The notes beneath the pieces were generated by a model. It saw only the letters and a program-made list of their open reading frames with translations. It ran no database searches and was not told the origin of the DNA. Positions 1 through 5,638 of a stretch of DNA of 5,638 nucleotides are shown one piece after another. The stretch is from Alphaproteobacteria bacterium (GTDB lineage: Bacteria > Pseudomonadota > Alphaproteobacteria > Rs-D84). The stretch is from the NCBI GenBank assembly GCA_017964865.1, contig JAGCRE010000013.1:1-5638 (forward strand). Direction: 5' to 3'. Numbering within the stretch: the first letter of the stretch is position 1; each line of letters begins with the position of its first letter. The translations under genes and the position numbers were made by a program.

Positions 1-90
1 CCCACAGCCGGCACAAAATTGTGCCGAGCGAGGGAATCTGCAGGGTGCGCCAAAATTCAAACCGGCAATACGCCGGTTTTAATTTTGTTG
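1..90. repeat. Direct repeat, copy A (may extend left of the window)
   Basis: This copy matches 170-259 with three differences over 90 bp: G64 against C233, and TT at 83-84 against GG at 252-253. The copies start 169 bp apart and are separated by 79 bp of different sequence. Each contains a perfect dyad, CGGCACAA-AA-TTGTGCCG (9-26 here), and ends in a terminator-like hairpin (59-80 here). The period is not a multiple of three, so the copies cannot be read in one shared frame, which argues against a coding repeat. Copy A starts exactly at the window edge, so its true left end and the number of copies are unknown. No transposase or CRISPR-like spacing is present. The function is unknown. Confidence 0.93.
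59..86 (+). terminator. Terminator-like hairpin in repeat copy A
   Basis: An 8-bp perfect stem (AAACCGGC at 59-66, GCCGGTTT at 72-79) encloses the loop AATAC and is followed by TTTT-AA-TTTT. This is the shape of a Rho-independent terminator on the plus strand. It could end an upstream gene outside the window or a small RNA encoded by the repeat. The T-run is interrupted by AA, so efficiency is uncertain. Confidence 0.5.
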
Positions 91-129
91 TGTCACCCCA
101 GGATTTGAACCGTGGTTCGACAACGAGTA

Positions 130-158
130 GATTTCACAAGTTTTAACGCGGTGAAATC
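130..158. repeat. 8-bp inverted repeat between the direct-repeat copies
   Basis: GATTTCAC (130-137) and GTGAAATC (151-158) are perfect inverted copies separated by 13 nt. The element lies in the 79-bp stretch between repeat copies A and B and could fold in RNA from either strand. A shorter inverted repeat, GAACC-GT-GGTTC, lies at 107-118. With the dyad and hairpin in each repeat copy, this makes positions 9-248 dense in potential secondary structure. No known RNA family was recognised. Confidence 0.6.
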
Positions 159-169
159 GTCACGAATGC

Positions 170-259
170 CCCACAGCCGGCACAAAATTGTGCCGAGCGA
201 GGGAATCTGCAGGGTGCGCCAAAATTCAAACCCGCAATACGCCGGTTTTAAGGTTGTTG
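170..259. repeat. Direct repeat, copy B
   Basis: This is the second copy of the 90-bp repeat found at 1-90. The dyad CGGCACAA-AA-TTGTGCCG lies at 178-195. The terminator-like hairpin arms lie at 228-235 and 241-248, but the G-to-C difference at 233 puts a C-C mismatch in the middle of the stem, so this hairpin is weaker than the one in copy A. The copy ends about 97 bp before the tspO start codon and just upstream of its likely promoter. Confidence 0.93.
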
Positions 260-356
260 GTTGGGTGTTTTTTCTGGGTTTTCGTTCCTGTATAAATGTT
301 CGCATTGTTTTGATATGATGTAATCAGCACAAAAATAACCAAGGGAGAAATTAATA
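260..356 (+). promoter_or_regulatory. tspO leader with extended -10 promoter and ribosome binding site
   Basis: TGATATGAT at 311-319 matches an extended -10 element (TG-n-TATGAT). No good -35 is visible at the usual distance, as is often the case for extended -10 promoters. Transcription would start near 326. AAGGGAG at 341-347 is a good Shine-Dalgarno sequence about 9 nt before the ATG at 357. This is the only gene in the window with a strong, canonical ribosome binding site. The rest of 260-310 is T-rich with nothing else recognisable. Confidence 0.5.
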
Positions 357-830
357 ATGAAAAAATTTTTTACTTTTGTTTTCGCAATGATTATATCGTT
401 TATACCTGGAATAATCGGTGTGATGTTTACGCCACATGGTGCGTCAAACGTTTGGTATAATGCGTTGGCTAAATCGACATTGACCCCGGCGGGTTGGGTG
501 TTTGGTGTCGCGTGGACAATACTTTATATTTTGTTGGGTATCGCATTATTCTTGGTCATAGATAATGCCAAGACCCGCGTGAATAAATCAAATGCATATT
601 GGTTGTTTGCAACCCAGATGGGACTTAACGCGTTGTGGTCGTATGTGTTTTTTGGGGCGCATATGGTGGCGTTGGCGTTGCTTGTTTTGGCACTGTTGAT
701 TGTTGTTTCGGTTTATATGGAACGTGCGTTTCGTCCAATCAGTAAAGCAGCATCTTATTTGGTGTGGCCGTATATAATATGGATGTGTTTTGCAACATAC
801 CTGAATGCGACAATTATGGTATTGAATTAA
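357..830 (+). CDS. tspO: TspO/MBR family membrane protein (tryptophan-rich sensory protein)
   Basis: This 157-residue protein has the usual bacterial TspO length and layout, with five hydrophobic helices at roughly residues 3-24, 45-68, 80-100, 103-121 and 131-155. Family landmarks are visible: W-Y-N-A-L-x-K at 33-39 before helix 2, G-W-V-F-G-V-A-W-T-I-L-Y at 46-57, Q-M-G-L-N-A-L-W-S at 87-95 followed by FFG, and a last helix with W-P-Y-I-I-W-M-C-F-A-T-Y-L-N at 137-150. The PP usually seen before WVFG is Pro-Ala here. TspO proteins bind porphyrins and related ligands in the membrane, and roles in tetrapyrrole and stress regulation have been described in other bacteria; the role here is not shown by the sequence. 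The ATG at 357 is supported by AAGGGAG 9 nt upstream. The gene is monocistronic: a terminator follows 4 bp after its stop codon and its neighbour is convergent. Confidence 0.95.
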   Translation: MKKFFTFVFAMIISFIPGIIGVMFTPHGASNVWYNALAKSTLTPAGWVFGVAWTILYILLGIALFLVIDNAKTRVNKSNAYWLFATQMGLNALWSYVFFGAHMVALALLVLALLIVVSVYMERAFRPISKAASYLVWPYIIWMCFATYLNATIMVLN

Positions 831-834
831 CAAT

Positions 835-861
835 AAAAACCGACAACCGTCGGTTTTTTTT
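835..861. terminator. Rho-independent terminator, probably bidirectional
   Basis: A 10-bp perfect stem (AAAAACCGAC at 835-844, GTCGGTTTTT at 849-858) encloses an AACC loop. Eight Ts (854-861) follow on the plus strand and five (complement of 835-839) on the minus strand. It begins 4 bp after the tspO stop and its T-tract overlaps the last bases of the convergent ftsB-like gene, so it most likely serves both genes and works best for tspO. Confidence 0.9.
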
Positions 862-1195
862 ATATTTTTAATATTTTGAATTTCCCGTCGCCCAGGTTCA
901 AATATTGCAACCCCAGTTCCTGGATATAATCTGGTGAACCATTTCGTAATAATTCCAGGTGGTGTTCCAGTGTGCTAAGTATTTTCTTTTGTTCGGTTAA
1001 TTCCGCCTGTTCACGATTCAAATTCCATGCATTCATAACAAAGCGTTGAACATTACGGTCGCCCGAAAACATACGGATAAACATAAACAGTGCCAGTATA
1101 ACCAGCATCAATCCCCATTTGCCACGCGGACCACCCGTCCACGCACGTGCAATAAATCCAAAGAAATTTTTGATTTTTTCCTTCATGCGTGTCAT
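860..1195 (-). CDS. ftsB: FtsB/DivIC-like septum formation initiator protein
   Basis: This is a small bitopic membrane protein of 111 residues. A basic N-terminal segment (residues 1-26) is followed by one membrane helix at about 27-43 and then a coiled-coil-like stretch at about 58-84 with many Glu, Gln and Leu. The end, S-P-D-Y-I-Q-E-L-G-L-Q-Y-L-N-L-G (87-102), resembles the conserved C-terminal part of FtsB/DivIC proteins. In E. coli FtsB forms a complex with FtsL and FtsQ in the divisome and helps activate septal peptidoglycan synthesis. The N-terminal cytoplasmic part is longer than in E. coli FtsB. The listed ATG (1195) has no Shine-Dalgarno and overlaps a TATAAT box; Met4 (codon at 1184-1186) fits a leaderless start, giving 108 residues. 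The assignment rests on architecture and the C-terminal motif, so the family is likely and the exact orthology less sure. Confidence 0.8.
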   Translation of the reverse strand: MTRMKEKIKNFFGFIARAWTGGPRGKWGLMLVILALFMFIRMFSGDRNVQRFVMNAWNLNREQAELTEQKKILSTLEHHLELLRNGSPDYIQELGLQYLNLGDGKFKILKI

Positions 1196-1198
1196 TAT
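1170..1198 (+). promoter_or_regulatory. Candidate dus promoter (TTGATT-N17-CATTAT)
   Basis: TTGATT (1170-1175) and CATTAT (1193-1198) are separated by 17 bp. A start 7 nt downstream would be 1206, the A of the dus ATG. The -10 is only a 4/6 match, so this is weaker than the opposing promoter. The two -10 boxes overlap at 1194-1198, so polymerase probably cannot occupy both at once. Confidence 0.35.
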
Positions 1199-1223
1199 AT
1201 CACAAATGTTTAGAAATAATCAA
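1194..1223 (-). promoter_or_regulatory. Candidate ftsB promoter (TTGATT-N18-TATAAT)
   Basis: Read on the minus strand, TTGATT (1223-1218) and a perfect TATAAT (1199-1194) are separated by 18 bp. A start 7 nt further on falls at 1186, which is the A of the Met4 ATG of the ftsB-like gene. The -10 box overlaps the longer annotated ATG, which would then not be transcribed from this promoter. The -35 lies inside the dus coding sequence. Confidence 0.5.
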
Positions 1224-2126
1224 ATTTTTGCTGCACCAATGGCGGGCGTTACGGATATGCCGTTTCGTCGCGTTATTCGTGAATTTTCACCGGAATCTCC
1301 GCTGGTTACAGAAATGATATCGTGTCATTCGCTGGTCGAGGCACATAAAAATTGTTTGCGAAATTTTGATAAATATGATGCCGAAGGCAACATCGGGGCA
1401 CAAATTTTTGGTGCGGATGCACAACTGATGGGTGAAGCGGCCAAGATTTTACAAGACAATGGTGCCAAGTGGATTGATATAAATATGGGCTGTCCGGTGC
1501 CAAAGGTTGCAACCCGTTCGAATGCTGGGGCATACCTTATGCGGGATCATAAATTGGCGGGTGAAATAATGAAATCTGTGGTTGATGCGGTGCAAATTCC
1601 GGTGTCAATCAAGACCCGTTTGGGATGGGACGATAAGCATACTGATTGGGCCGATTTAATAAATATTGCCGCGGATTGCGGGGTTCGGTTTGCCGCACTG
1701 CATGGACGGACGCGGGCCCAGTTATATATGGGACCGGCCATGTTGCCAGATGTGCATAGTTCACCGATTCCAATTATCGCAAATGGTGATATTAAAACCA
1801 TCGCCGATGCCGAATATGCCGAAAATTTAGGATATGCCGGTGTGATGATTGGTCGTGGTTTGATGGGCCATCCATGGGCATTAAATCTTGTCGCGGGTGG
1901 GGTGGCCCCAGATAATGTCGGGGATGTTGTGTTGCGTCACCTGGGGTATGTGATTGATTATTACGGACCGCGGGCGGGCGTGCCGATGTTCCGCAAACAT
2001 GCGGCCTGGTACAGTTACGGAATGCCGCACGCATCAGAATTTCGCATCAAAGTGAACACTGTGACCGATCCAGATGAATTAAAATTGGAAATTTGTAAAT
2101 TTTGGGGTTGCGAACTGAATTTTTAG
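1206..2126 (+). CDS. dus: tRNA-dihydrouridine synthase, NifR3/DusB-like
   Basis: This 306-residue enzyme reduces specific uridines in tRNA to dihydrouridine using FMN and NADPH. The TIM-barrel start is A-A-P-M-A-G-V-T-D (9-17). The catalytic cysteine motif N-M-G-C-P-V-P-K-V has Cys96. K-T-R-L-G-W has Lys136 and L-H-G-R-T-R has His166, both at expected flavin and substrate positions. A phosphate-binding stretch, N-G-D-I followed by V-M-I-G-R-G, comes later, and a short helical C-terminal domain carries R-K-H-A-A-W-Y. It is slightly shorter than typical DusB (about 320). The ATG at 1206 was chosen because homology starts there; ATG 1185 would add seven residues and the longer reading to 1119 overlaps the ftsB-like gene. 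No Shine-Dalgarno precedes either ATG. The rodZ-like gene follows after 35 bp, probably co-transcribed. The family is certain; the DusB subtype and target position are inferred. Confidence 0.95.
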   Translation: MFRNNQIFAAPMAGVTDMPFRRVIREFSPESPLVTEMISCHSLVEAHKNCLRNFDKYDAEGNIGAQIFGADAQLMGEAAKILQDNGAKWIDINMGCPVPKVATRSNAGAYLMRDHKLAGEIMKSVVDAVQIPVSIKTRLGWDDKHTDWADLINIAADCGVRFAALHGRTRAQLYMGPAMLPDVHSSPIPIIANGDIKTIADAEYAENLGYAGVMIGRGLMGHPWALNLVAGGVAPDNVGDVVLRHLGYVIDYYGPRAGVPMFRKHAAWYSYGMPHASEFRIKVNTVTDPDELKLEICKFWGCELNF

Positions 2127-2151
2127 ATTCTATGATAGCAGTAACAAATCG

Positions 2152-2158
2152 GGGGCGT
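2152..2158 (+). promoter_or_regulatory. G-rich ribosome binding site deciding the rodZ-like start
   Basis: GGGGGCG lies a few bases before the ATG at 2162. It is an imperfect Shine-Dalgarno, but it is the only purine-rich site in the dus-rodZ gap. ATG 2132 and the reading from 2102, which overlaps the end of dus, lack one. Confidence 0.4.
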
Positions 2159-2161
2159 AAA

Positions 2162-3049
2162 ATGAACGATGATATTATAGAAACAGATTCCGAAGTTAAA
2201 TCAAACACAAATATGACTGCGGGTGAAATGCTGCGTAATGCACGCACAACCGGTCGTCGTAAACGTGAAATGCAGACAATTGCAAAACAATTATGTATTC
2301 GTGAAGATTTCTTGCAGGCGTTGGAAGACGGTAATTATGCCGCATTGCCAGAGGTTGTGTATATCTTGGGGTTTGCACGTAATTATGCGATTGAATTGGG
2401 TTTGGATCCAAAAGTTGTTGTTGAACAAATAAAGCACGAATTGGGATTAACCAATGAAAATCATGTGGCGAACGACGAAACTGTATTTATGTCGAAAAAG
2501 GTCGAAACGGAAAAACCAAAACGCGAATATTGGTCAAAGATAATGCCAATGTTAAAACAAGCATGGGCGTATATTATGAAGCACTGGAAATGGTCGGCCG
2601 GTATTGCGGGCGGTGTGTTGTTGCTGATATTGATTTTGGTTATCGTGTTTTCGGATGGCAGTGGTAAAACAGATAATACATTAACTGATGCCCAGGTTGT
2701 CGCGACCAATGAACCAAGTGAACCGGCATACACCCAACCGGTGCGTGAACGTTTCGGTTTGAAAAATCGTGAAACGGCAACGATTATATTACAGGCGAAC
2801 AAGTCTGCGGGCGAGGTTGGAACATGGGTCCAAATCGAAGATGCACGTGGCAAAAAAGAATTAAGCCAGATTTTATTCCCGGGTGATATATTCTATATGC
2901 CTGCGGGCAATGGGTACCGGGGGACGTTTGGAAATGTCGCGGGTATCGATTTCTGGGTTGACGGTGTGTTGGCCCCGACCGTAAAGGCAAATCGTAATGC
3001 CAAGGTTCCAATAACACCGGAAAATCTGCTGAAACCGGCAAACAAATAA
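2162..3049 (+). CDS. rodZ: RodZ-like helix-turn-helix membrane protein with DUF4115 C-terminus
   Basis: This 295-residue protein has the three-part RodZ layout. A cytoplasmic helix-turn-helix domain spans about residues 18-95, starting T-A-G-E-M-L-R-N-A-R and including the typical L-E-D-G-N-Y-A-A-L-P and G-F-A-R-N-Y-A segments. A basic, Trp-rich linker leads to one membrane helix at about 144-163. A low-complexity periplasmic linker (165-200) precedes a beta-rich DUF4115 domain at about 205-290, containing W-V-Q-I-E-D and later L-F-P-G-D. RodZ links MreB filaments to the cell-wall elongation machinery in rod-shaped bacteria, so this gene probably helps control cell shape. I chose the ATG at 2162 because GGGGGCG precedes it and earlier starts overlap or abut dus. 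It lies 35 bp after dus and is closed by a hairpin terminator. Function by family only; some members of this family are transcriptional regulators instead. Confidence 0.88.
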   Translation: MNDDIIETDSEVKSNTNMTAGEMLRNARTTGRRKREMQTIAKQLCIREDFLQALEDGNYAALPEVVYILGFARNYAIELGLDPKVVVEQIKHELGLTNENHVANDETVFMSKKVETEKPKREYWSKIMPMLKQAWAYIMKHWKWSAGIAGGVLLLILILVIVFSDGSGKTDNTLTDAQVVATNEPSEPAYTQPVRERFGLKNRETATIILQANKSAGEVGTWVQIEDARGKKELSQILFPGDIFYMPAGNGYRGTFGNVAGIDFWVDGVLAPTVKANRNAKVPITPENLLKPANK

Positions 3050-3055
3050 AAACAG

Positions 3056-3076
3056 AACCGCCGGATGGCGGTTTTT
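3056..3076 (+). terminator. Rho-independent terminator after the dus-rodZ transcript
   Basis: AACCGCC (3056-3062), loop GGAT, then GGCGGTT (3067-3073) and a run of five Ts (3072-3076) followed by GTTT. It starts 7 bp after the rodZ-like stop codon and separates that gene from the uvrA promoter. Confidence 0.88.
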
Positions 3077-3089
3077 GTTTGGTGGACGG

Positions 3090-3119
3090 TTGAAAACATT
3101 AATATTTATGTTATATTAT
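3090..3119 (+). promoter_or_regulatory. Candidate uvrA promoter (TTGAAA-N18-TATTAT)
   Basis: TTGAAA (3090-3095) and TATTAT (3114-3119) are separated by 18 bp. The uvrA ATG at 3128 comes 8 nt after the -10 box and no Shine-Dalgarno is present, so the mRNA may be leaderless. No alphaproteobacterial LexA box (GTTC-N7-GTTC or GAAC-N7-GTTC) and no E. coli-type box is visible here, so SOS control is not supported from this stretch. Confidence 0.5.
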
Positions 3120-3127
3120 ATCTTACT

Positions 3128-5638
3128 ATGAGTGGCGTTATAAAAATTCGCGGGGCACGTGAAAATAATCTTAAAAATATAGATTTAGACATACCAAAAA
3201 ATAAATTGGTGGTCTTTACAGGCGTATCTGGTTCGGGTAAATCGTCACTGGCGTTCAATACCATATATGCCGAAGGTCAACGTCGCTATGTGGAAAGTCT
3301 GTCGTCATATGCACGTCAATTCTTGGATATGCAGAAAAAGCCAGATGTTGATTTTATCGAAGGTTTATCCCCAGCAATTTCTATTGAACAAAAAACTACA
3401 TCAAAAAACCCGCGTTCGACCGTTGGAACGGTGACGGAAATTTATGATTATCTGCGTTTGTTATGGGCACGTGTTGGGGTGCCACATTCACCGGTAACAG
3501 GGTTGCCAATTAAATCCCAGACGATTGCCGAAATGGTTGATTGGACAATGAAAATTCCACCAATGACCAAGATTTATGTTATGGCCCCATTGGTGCGTGA
3601 ACGCAAAGGTGAATATAAAAAAGAAATCGCGTTTCTGGTAAAGCAGGGATATGTGCGTGCGATTGTTGATGGCGAATTATATGATTTGGCGTCGGTCCCG
3701 CCATTGGATAAAAATAAAAAGCACAACATTTTTGTAATTGTTGATCGTTTAGCAATGCCCGCGAACGATGCAGGGGACGGTGATGTCGAAGAATTTCGGT
3801 CGCGTTTGTATTCGTCGTTCGAAGGTTCGTTAAGATTAGTGCCGGGGTCGGTTTTGGTTCGTCGTTTGGATACCAACGAAGATACACTTTATTCGCAAAA
3901 CTATGCGTGCCCCGTCAGTGGCTTTACTGTTCCAAAAATTGAACCGCGTCTGTTTTCGTTTAATGCACCACTGGGGGCATGCCAGGCATGTGACGGTTTG
4001 GGCGTGCAATTAAATATATCCCCAGACTTGGTCGTGCCAGATCCATCAAAGTCTATTTTAGCTGGTGCAATTGCACCATGGTCGCGTGGCGGAATGTTGA
4101 CGCAATATGACCATTTGCTGGACGCGTTGCATAAAAAATACAAGATTCCATTGGGCAAACCATGGCATACACTAACCGCCGAACAGAAAAACATCGTGCT
4201 TTATGGGACTGGGGACGAGGCGATAAAAATAAACTGGAACGGGTTCGTTTATGAAAAACCGTATGAAGGGGTGATTCCAAATTTGGAACGGCGTTGGCGT
4301 GAATCTGATTCCGAAATGATGCGTGCAGAAATTGCGAAATATCAATCGGAAAAGCCATGCCCGGTGTGTCATGGAAAACGTCTTAATATCCAGGCGTTGT
4401 GTGTTAAAATAAATGGTGCCGACATTATTGATGTGTGTGATATGTCGGTTGATGATTCGGCCGTATGGTTCAACGATTTGCCCAATCATTTAACACAAAA
4501 AGAAAATGATATTGCACGTGTGATTCTGCGTGAAATTACAGAACGTTTGCATTTCTTACAAAATGTTGGGTTGGGATATTTAACATTGTCGCGTATGGCG
4601 GGAACGTTGTCGGGTGGCGAATCACAGCGTATTCGTCTGGCATCGCAAATCGGTTCGGGGCTGTCGGGGGTTTTGTATGTTTTGGATGAACCATCGATTG
4701 GTCTGCACCAAAGTGACAATGACAAATTACTGGACACGTTGAAAATGCTGCGTGATAAAGATAATACCGTTATCGTTGTTGAACACGACGAAGACGCCAT
4801 GCGTGCCGCAGATTACCTGGTCGATATTGGTCGGGGTGCGGGTATAAATGGTGGAAATGTTATTGCAGCTGGCACACCCGATAAAATTATAAAATGCAAA
4901 GATTCATTAACAGGTCAATATCTGTCGGGCAAACGAAAGATAGATGTTCCAAAAAAACGTCGTGATGGTAATGGTAAATCGATTACGATTACGGGGGCAC
5001 GTGAAAATAACCTTAAAAATATCAACGTTGAATTTCCGTTGGGTAAATTTGTGGCATTGACCGGTGTATCGGGTTCTGGGAAATCGACATTGTTGTTGGA
5101 CACTTTATACCCGGCGTTGATGCGTGCATTATATAATTCGAAAATGGAAACCGGTGCACATGATGTTATTCGGGGGCTGGAAAACATCGATAAAGTTGTT
5201 GATATTGACCAGTCGCCAATCGGTCGCACACCGCGTAGTAATCCGGCAACATATACCGGTGTATTTTCGGATATACGCGATTTCTTTGCAGATTTACCAG
5301 AGGCAAAAGCTCGCGGTTATTCGTCGGGTCGTTTCTCGTTTAATGTCAAAGGCGGTCGGTGTGAAGCATGCCAGGGCGATGGTGTTATTAAAATCGAAAT
5401 GAATTTCTTGGCCGATGTATATGTCGAATGTGATAAATGCCATGGCACACGTTATAATGAAGAAAGTTTGGCGGTGAAATACAAGGGTAAATCGATTGCA
5501 GATGTATTAAATATGACGGTCGAAGAAGCATACCGTTACTTTATTAACGTTCCAAAGATTAAACGAAAATTAGAATTGTTGCGACGGGTTGGGTTGGACT
5601 ATATCAAATTGGGACAAAGTTCGTTGGACCTGTCGGGG
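3128..5638 (+). CDS. uvrA: Excinuclease ABC subunit A (UvrA), 3' end missing
   Basis: UvrA is the damage-sensing ATPase of nucleotide excision repair; it loads UvrB onto damaged DNA. The window holds 837 codons with no stop, of a protein usually about 940-970 residues. Visible in order are Walker A G-V-S-G-S-G-K-S (32-39), the UvrB-binding and insertion region, zinc module 1 (Cys261, Ser264, Cys285, Cys288), Cys411-x2-Cys414 of a second cysteine site, the LSGGE signature (494-498) and Walker B with Asp520-Glu521. The second half has Walker A 646-653, zinc module Cys745, Cys748, Cys768, Cys771, and a second signature cut at L-S-G by the window edge. One expected zinc ligand is Ser264. The ATG at 3128 gives the normal UvrA N-terminus, with no Shine-Dalgarno before it. 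The gene stands alone after a terminator. Identity is certain; partial only because of the window edge. Confidence 0.98.
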   Translation, partial: MSGVIKIRGARENNLKNIDLDIPKNKLVVFTGVSGSGKSSLAFNTIYAEGQRRYVESLSSYARQFLDMQKKPDVDFIEGLSPAISIEQKTTSKNPRSTVGTVTEIYDYLRLLWARVGVPHSPVTGLPIKSQTIAEMVDWTMKIPPMTKIYVMAPLVRERKGEYKKEIAFLVKQGYVRAIVDGELYDLASVPPLDKNKKHNIFVIVDRLAMPANDAGDGDVEEFRSRLYSSFEGSLRLVPGSVLVRRLDTNEDTLYSQNYACPVSGFTVPKIEPRLFSFNAPLGACQACDGLGVQLNISPDLVVPDPSKSILAGAIAPWSRGGMLTQYDHLLDALHKKYKIPLGKPWHTLTAEQKNIVLYGTGDEAIKINWNGFVYEKPYEGVIPNLERRWRESDSEMMRAEIAKYQSEKPCPVCHGKRLNIQALCVKINGADIIDVCDMSVDDSAVWFNDLPNHLTQKENDIARVILREITERLHFLQNVGLGYLTLSRMAGTLSGGESQRIRLASQIGSGLSGVLYVLDEPSIGLHQSDNDKLLDTLKMLRDKDNTVIVVEHDEDAMRAADYLVDIGRGAGINGGNVIAAGTPDKIIKCKDSLTGQYLSGKRKIDVPKKRRDGNGKSITITGARENNLKNINVEFPLGKFVALTGVSGSGKSTLLLDTLYPALMRALYNSKMETGAHDVIRGLENIDKVVDIDQSPIGRTPRSNPATYTGVFSDIRDFFADLPEAKARGYSSGRFSFNVKGGRCEACQGDGVIKIEMNFLADVYVECDKCHGTRYNEESLAVKYKGKSIADVLNMTVEEAYRYFINVPKIKRKLELLRRVGLDYIKLGQSSLDLSG

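Noticed and set aside
91..165. tRNA-like signal: GGTTCAAATCC on the minus strand at 101-111 resembles a T-arm
   Set aside because: The T-stem does not pair properly, no matching acceptor strand is found within tRNA distance, and no anticodon arm fits. It might be a decayed tRNA remnant but cannot be supported.
1..259. CRISPR array or insertion sequence at the left edge
   Set aside because: The repeat is 90 bp with a 79-bp gap, much longer than CRISPR repeats, and there is no transposase, no terminal inverted repeat pair and no visible target-site duplication.
284..301. GTTC...GTTC pair resembling an alphaproteobacterial LexA box before tspO
   Set aside because: The spacing is 10 nt, not the 7 nt of the known GTTC-N7-GTTC box, and tspO is not an expected SOS gene.
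93..305. Minus-strand reading frame of 70 codons across the repeat
   Set aside because: It has the same repeat origin, no ribosome binding site and a composition unlike a folded protein. It is read as a by-product of non-coding repeat sequence.
112..318. Plus-strand reading frame of 68 codons from GTG across the repeat
   Set aside because: It starts within the inter-copy stretch, runs through repeat copy B, has no ribosome binding site, and the 169-bp period breaks the frame between copies. The product resembles no family I know.
1119..1205. N-terminal extension of dus upstream of 1206
   Set aside because: The extra residues are the antisense of the ftsB-like gene, have no Dus homology, and the protein family begins at the residues encoded from about 1206.
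2102..2161. Earlier start of the rodZ-like gene, overlapping dus
   Set aside because: The added residues come from the end of dus in another frame and no ribosome binding site precedes 2102 or 2132; the ATG at 2162 has a G-rich site.
3574..5229. Several minus-strand reading frames of about 100 codons opposite uvrA
   Set aside because: They lie entirely within the well-conserved uvrA coding sequence, have no start signals and match no family. They are shadows of uvrA.

Overview
The window looks like ordinary chromosome from an alphaproteobacterium with moderate to low GC content. The strongest clue is the UvrA protein. Its first zinc module reads Cys-Pro-Val-Ser-Gly-Phe and an earlier stretch reads S-P-V-T-G-L-P-I, a combination I associate with alphaproteobacterial UvrA. 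The DUF4115-type RodZ-like protein and the small FtsB-like protein fit the same group. All genes share a codon style (CCA for proline, many TTG leucines, CGT arginines), so nothing looks recently acquired. I cannot name a species; an uncultured host-associated lineage is possible but is a guess.

Layout. Positions 1-356 hold no convincing gene. They carry two copies of a 90-bp repeat with a 169-bp period, rich in inverted repeats and with a terminator-like hairpin near the end of each copy, followed by a promoter-like region. Next comes tspO (357-830, +), a five-helix membrane protein of the TspO/MBR family. A hairpin terminator at 835-861 separates it from a convergent ftsB-like cell-division gene (860-1195, -). 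That gene is divergent from dus (1206-2126, +), a tRNA-dihydrouridine synthase. The two listed start codons are only 10 bp apart and the candidate promoters overlap. dus is followed after 35 bp by a RodZ-like HTH membrane protein gene (2162-3049, +), closed by a terminator at 3056-3076. uvrA starts at 3128 and runs off the right edge after 837 codons, inside its second ABC signature motif.

How the genes relate. dus and the rodZ-like gene probably form one transcript. The ftsB-like and RodZ-like proteins both belong to envelope growth and division (divisome and elongasome). Dus modifies tRNA and UvrA finds DNA damage for excision repair. These are housekeeping functions, and I see no sign of a defence system, mobile element or biosynthetic cluster. 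Two things stand out. One is the structured repeat at the left edge. The other is that ftsB-like, dus and uvrA lack Shine-Dalgarno sequences and have an ATG 7-8 nt after a plausible -10 box, which suggests leaderless mRNAs.
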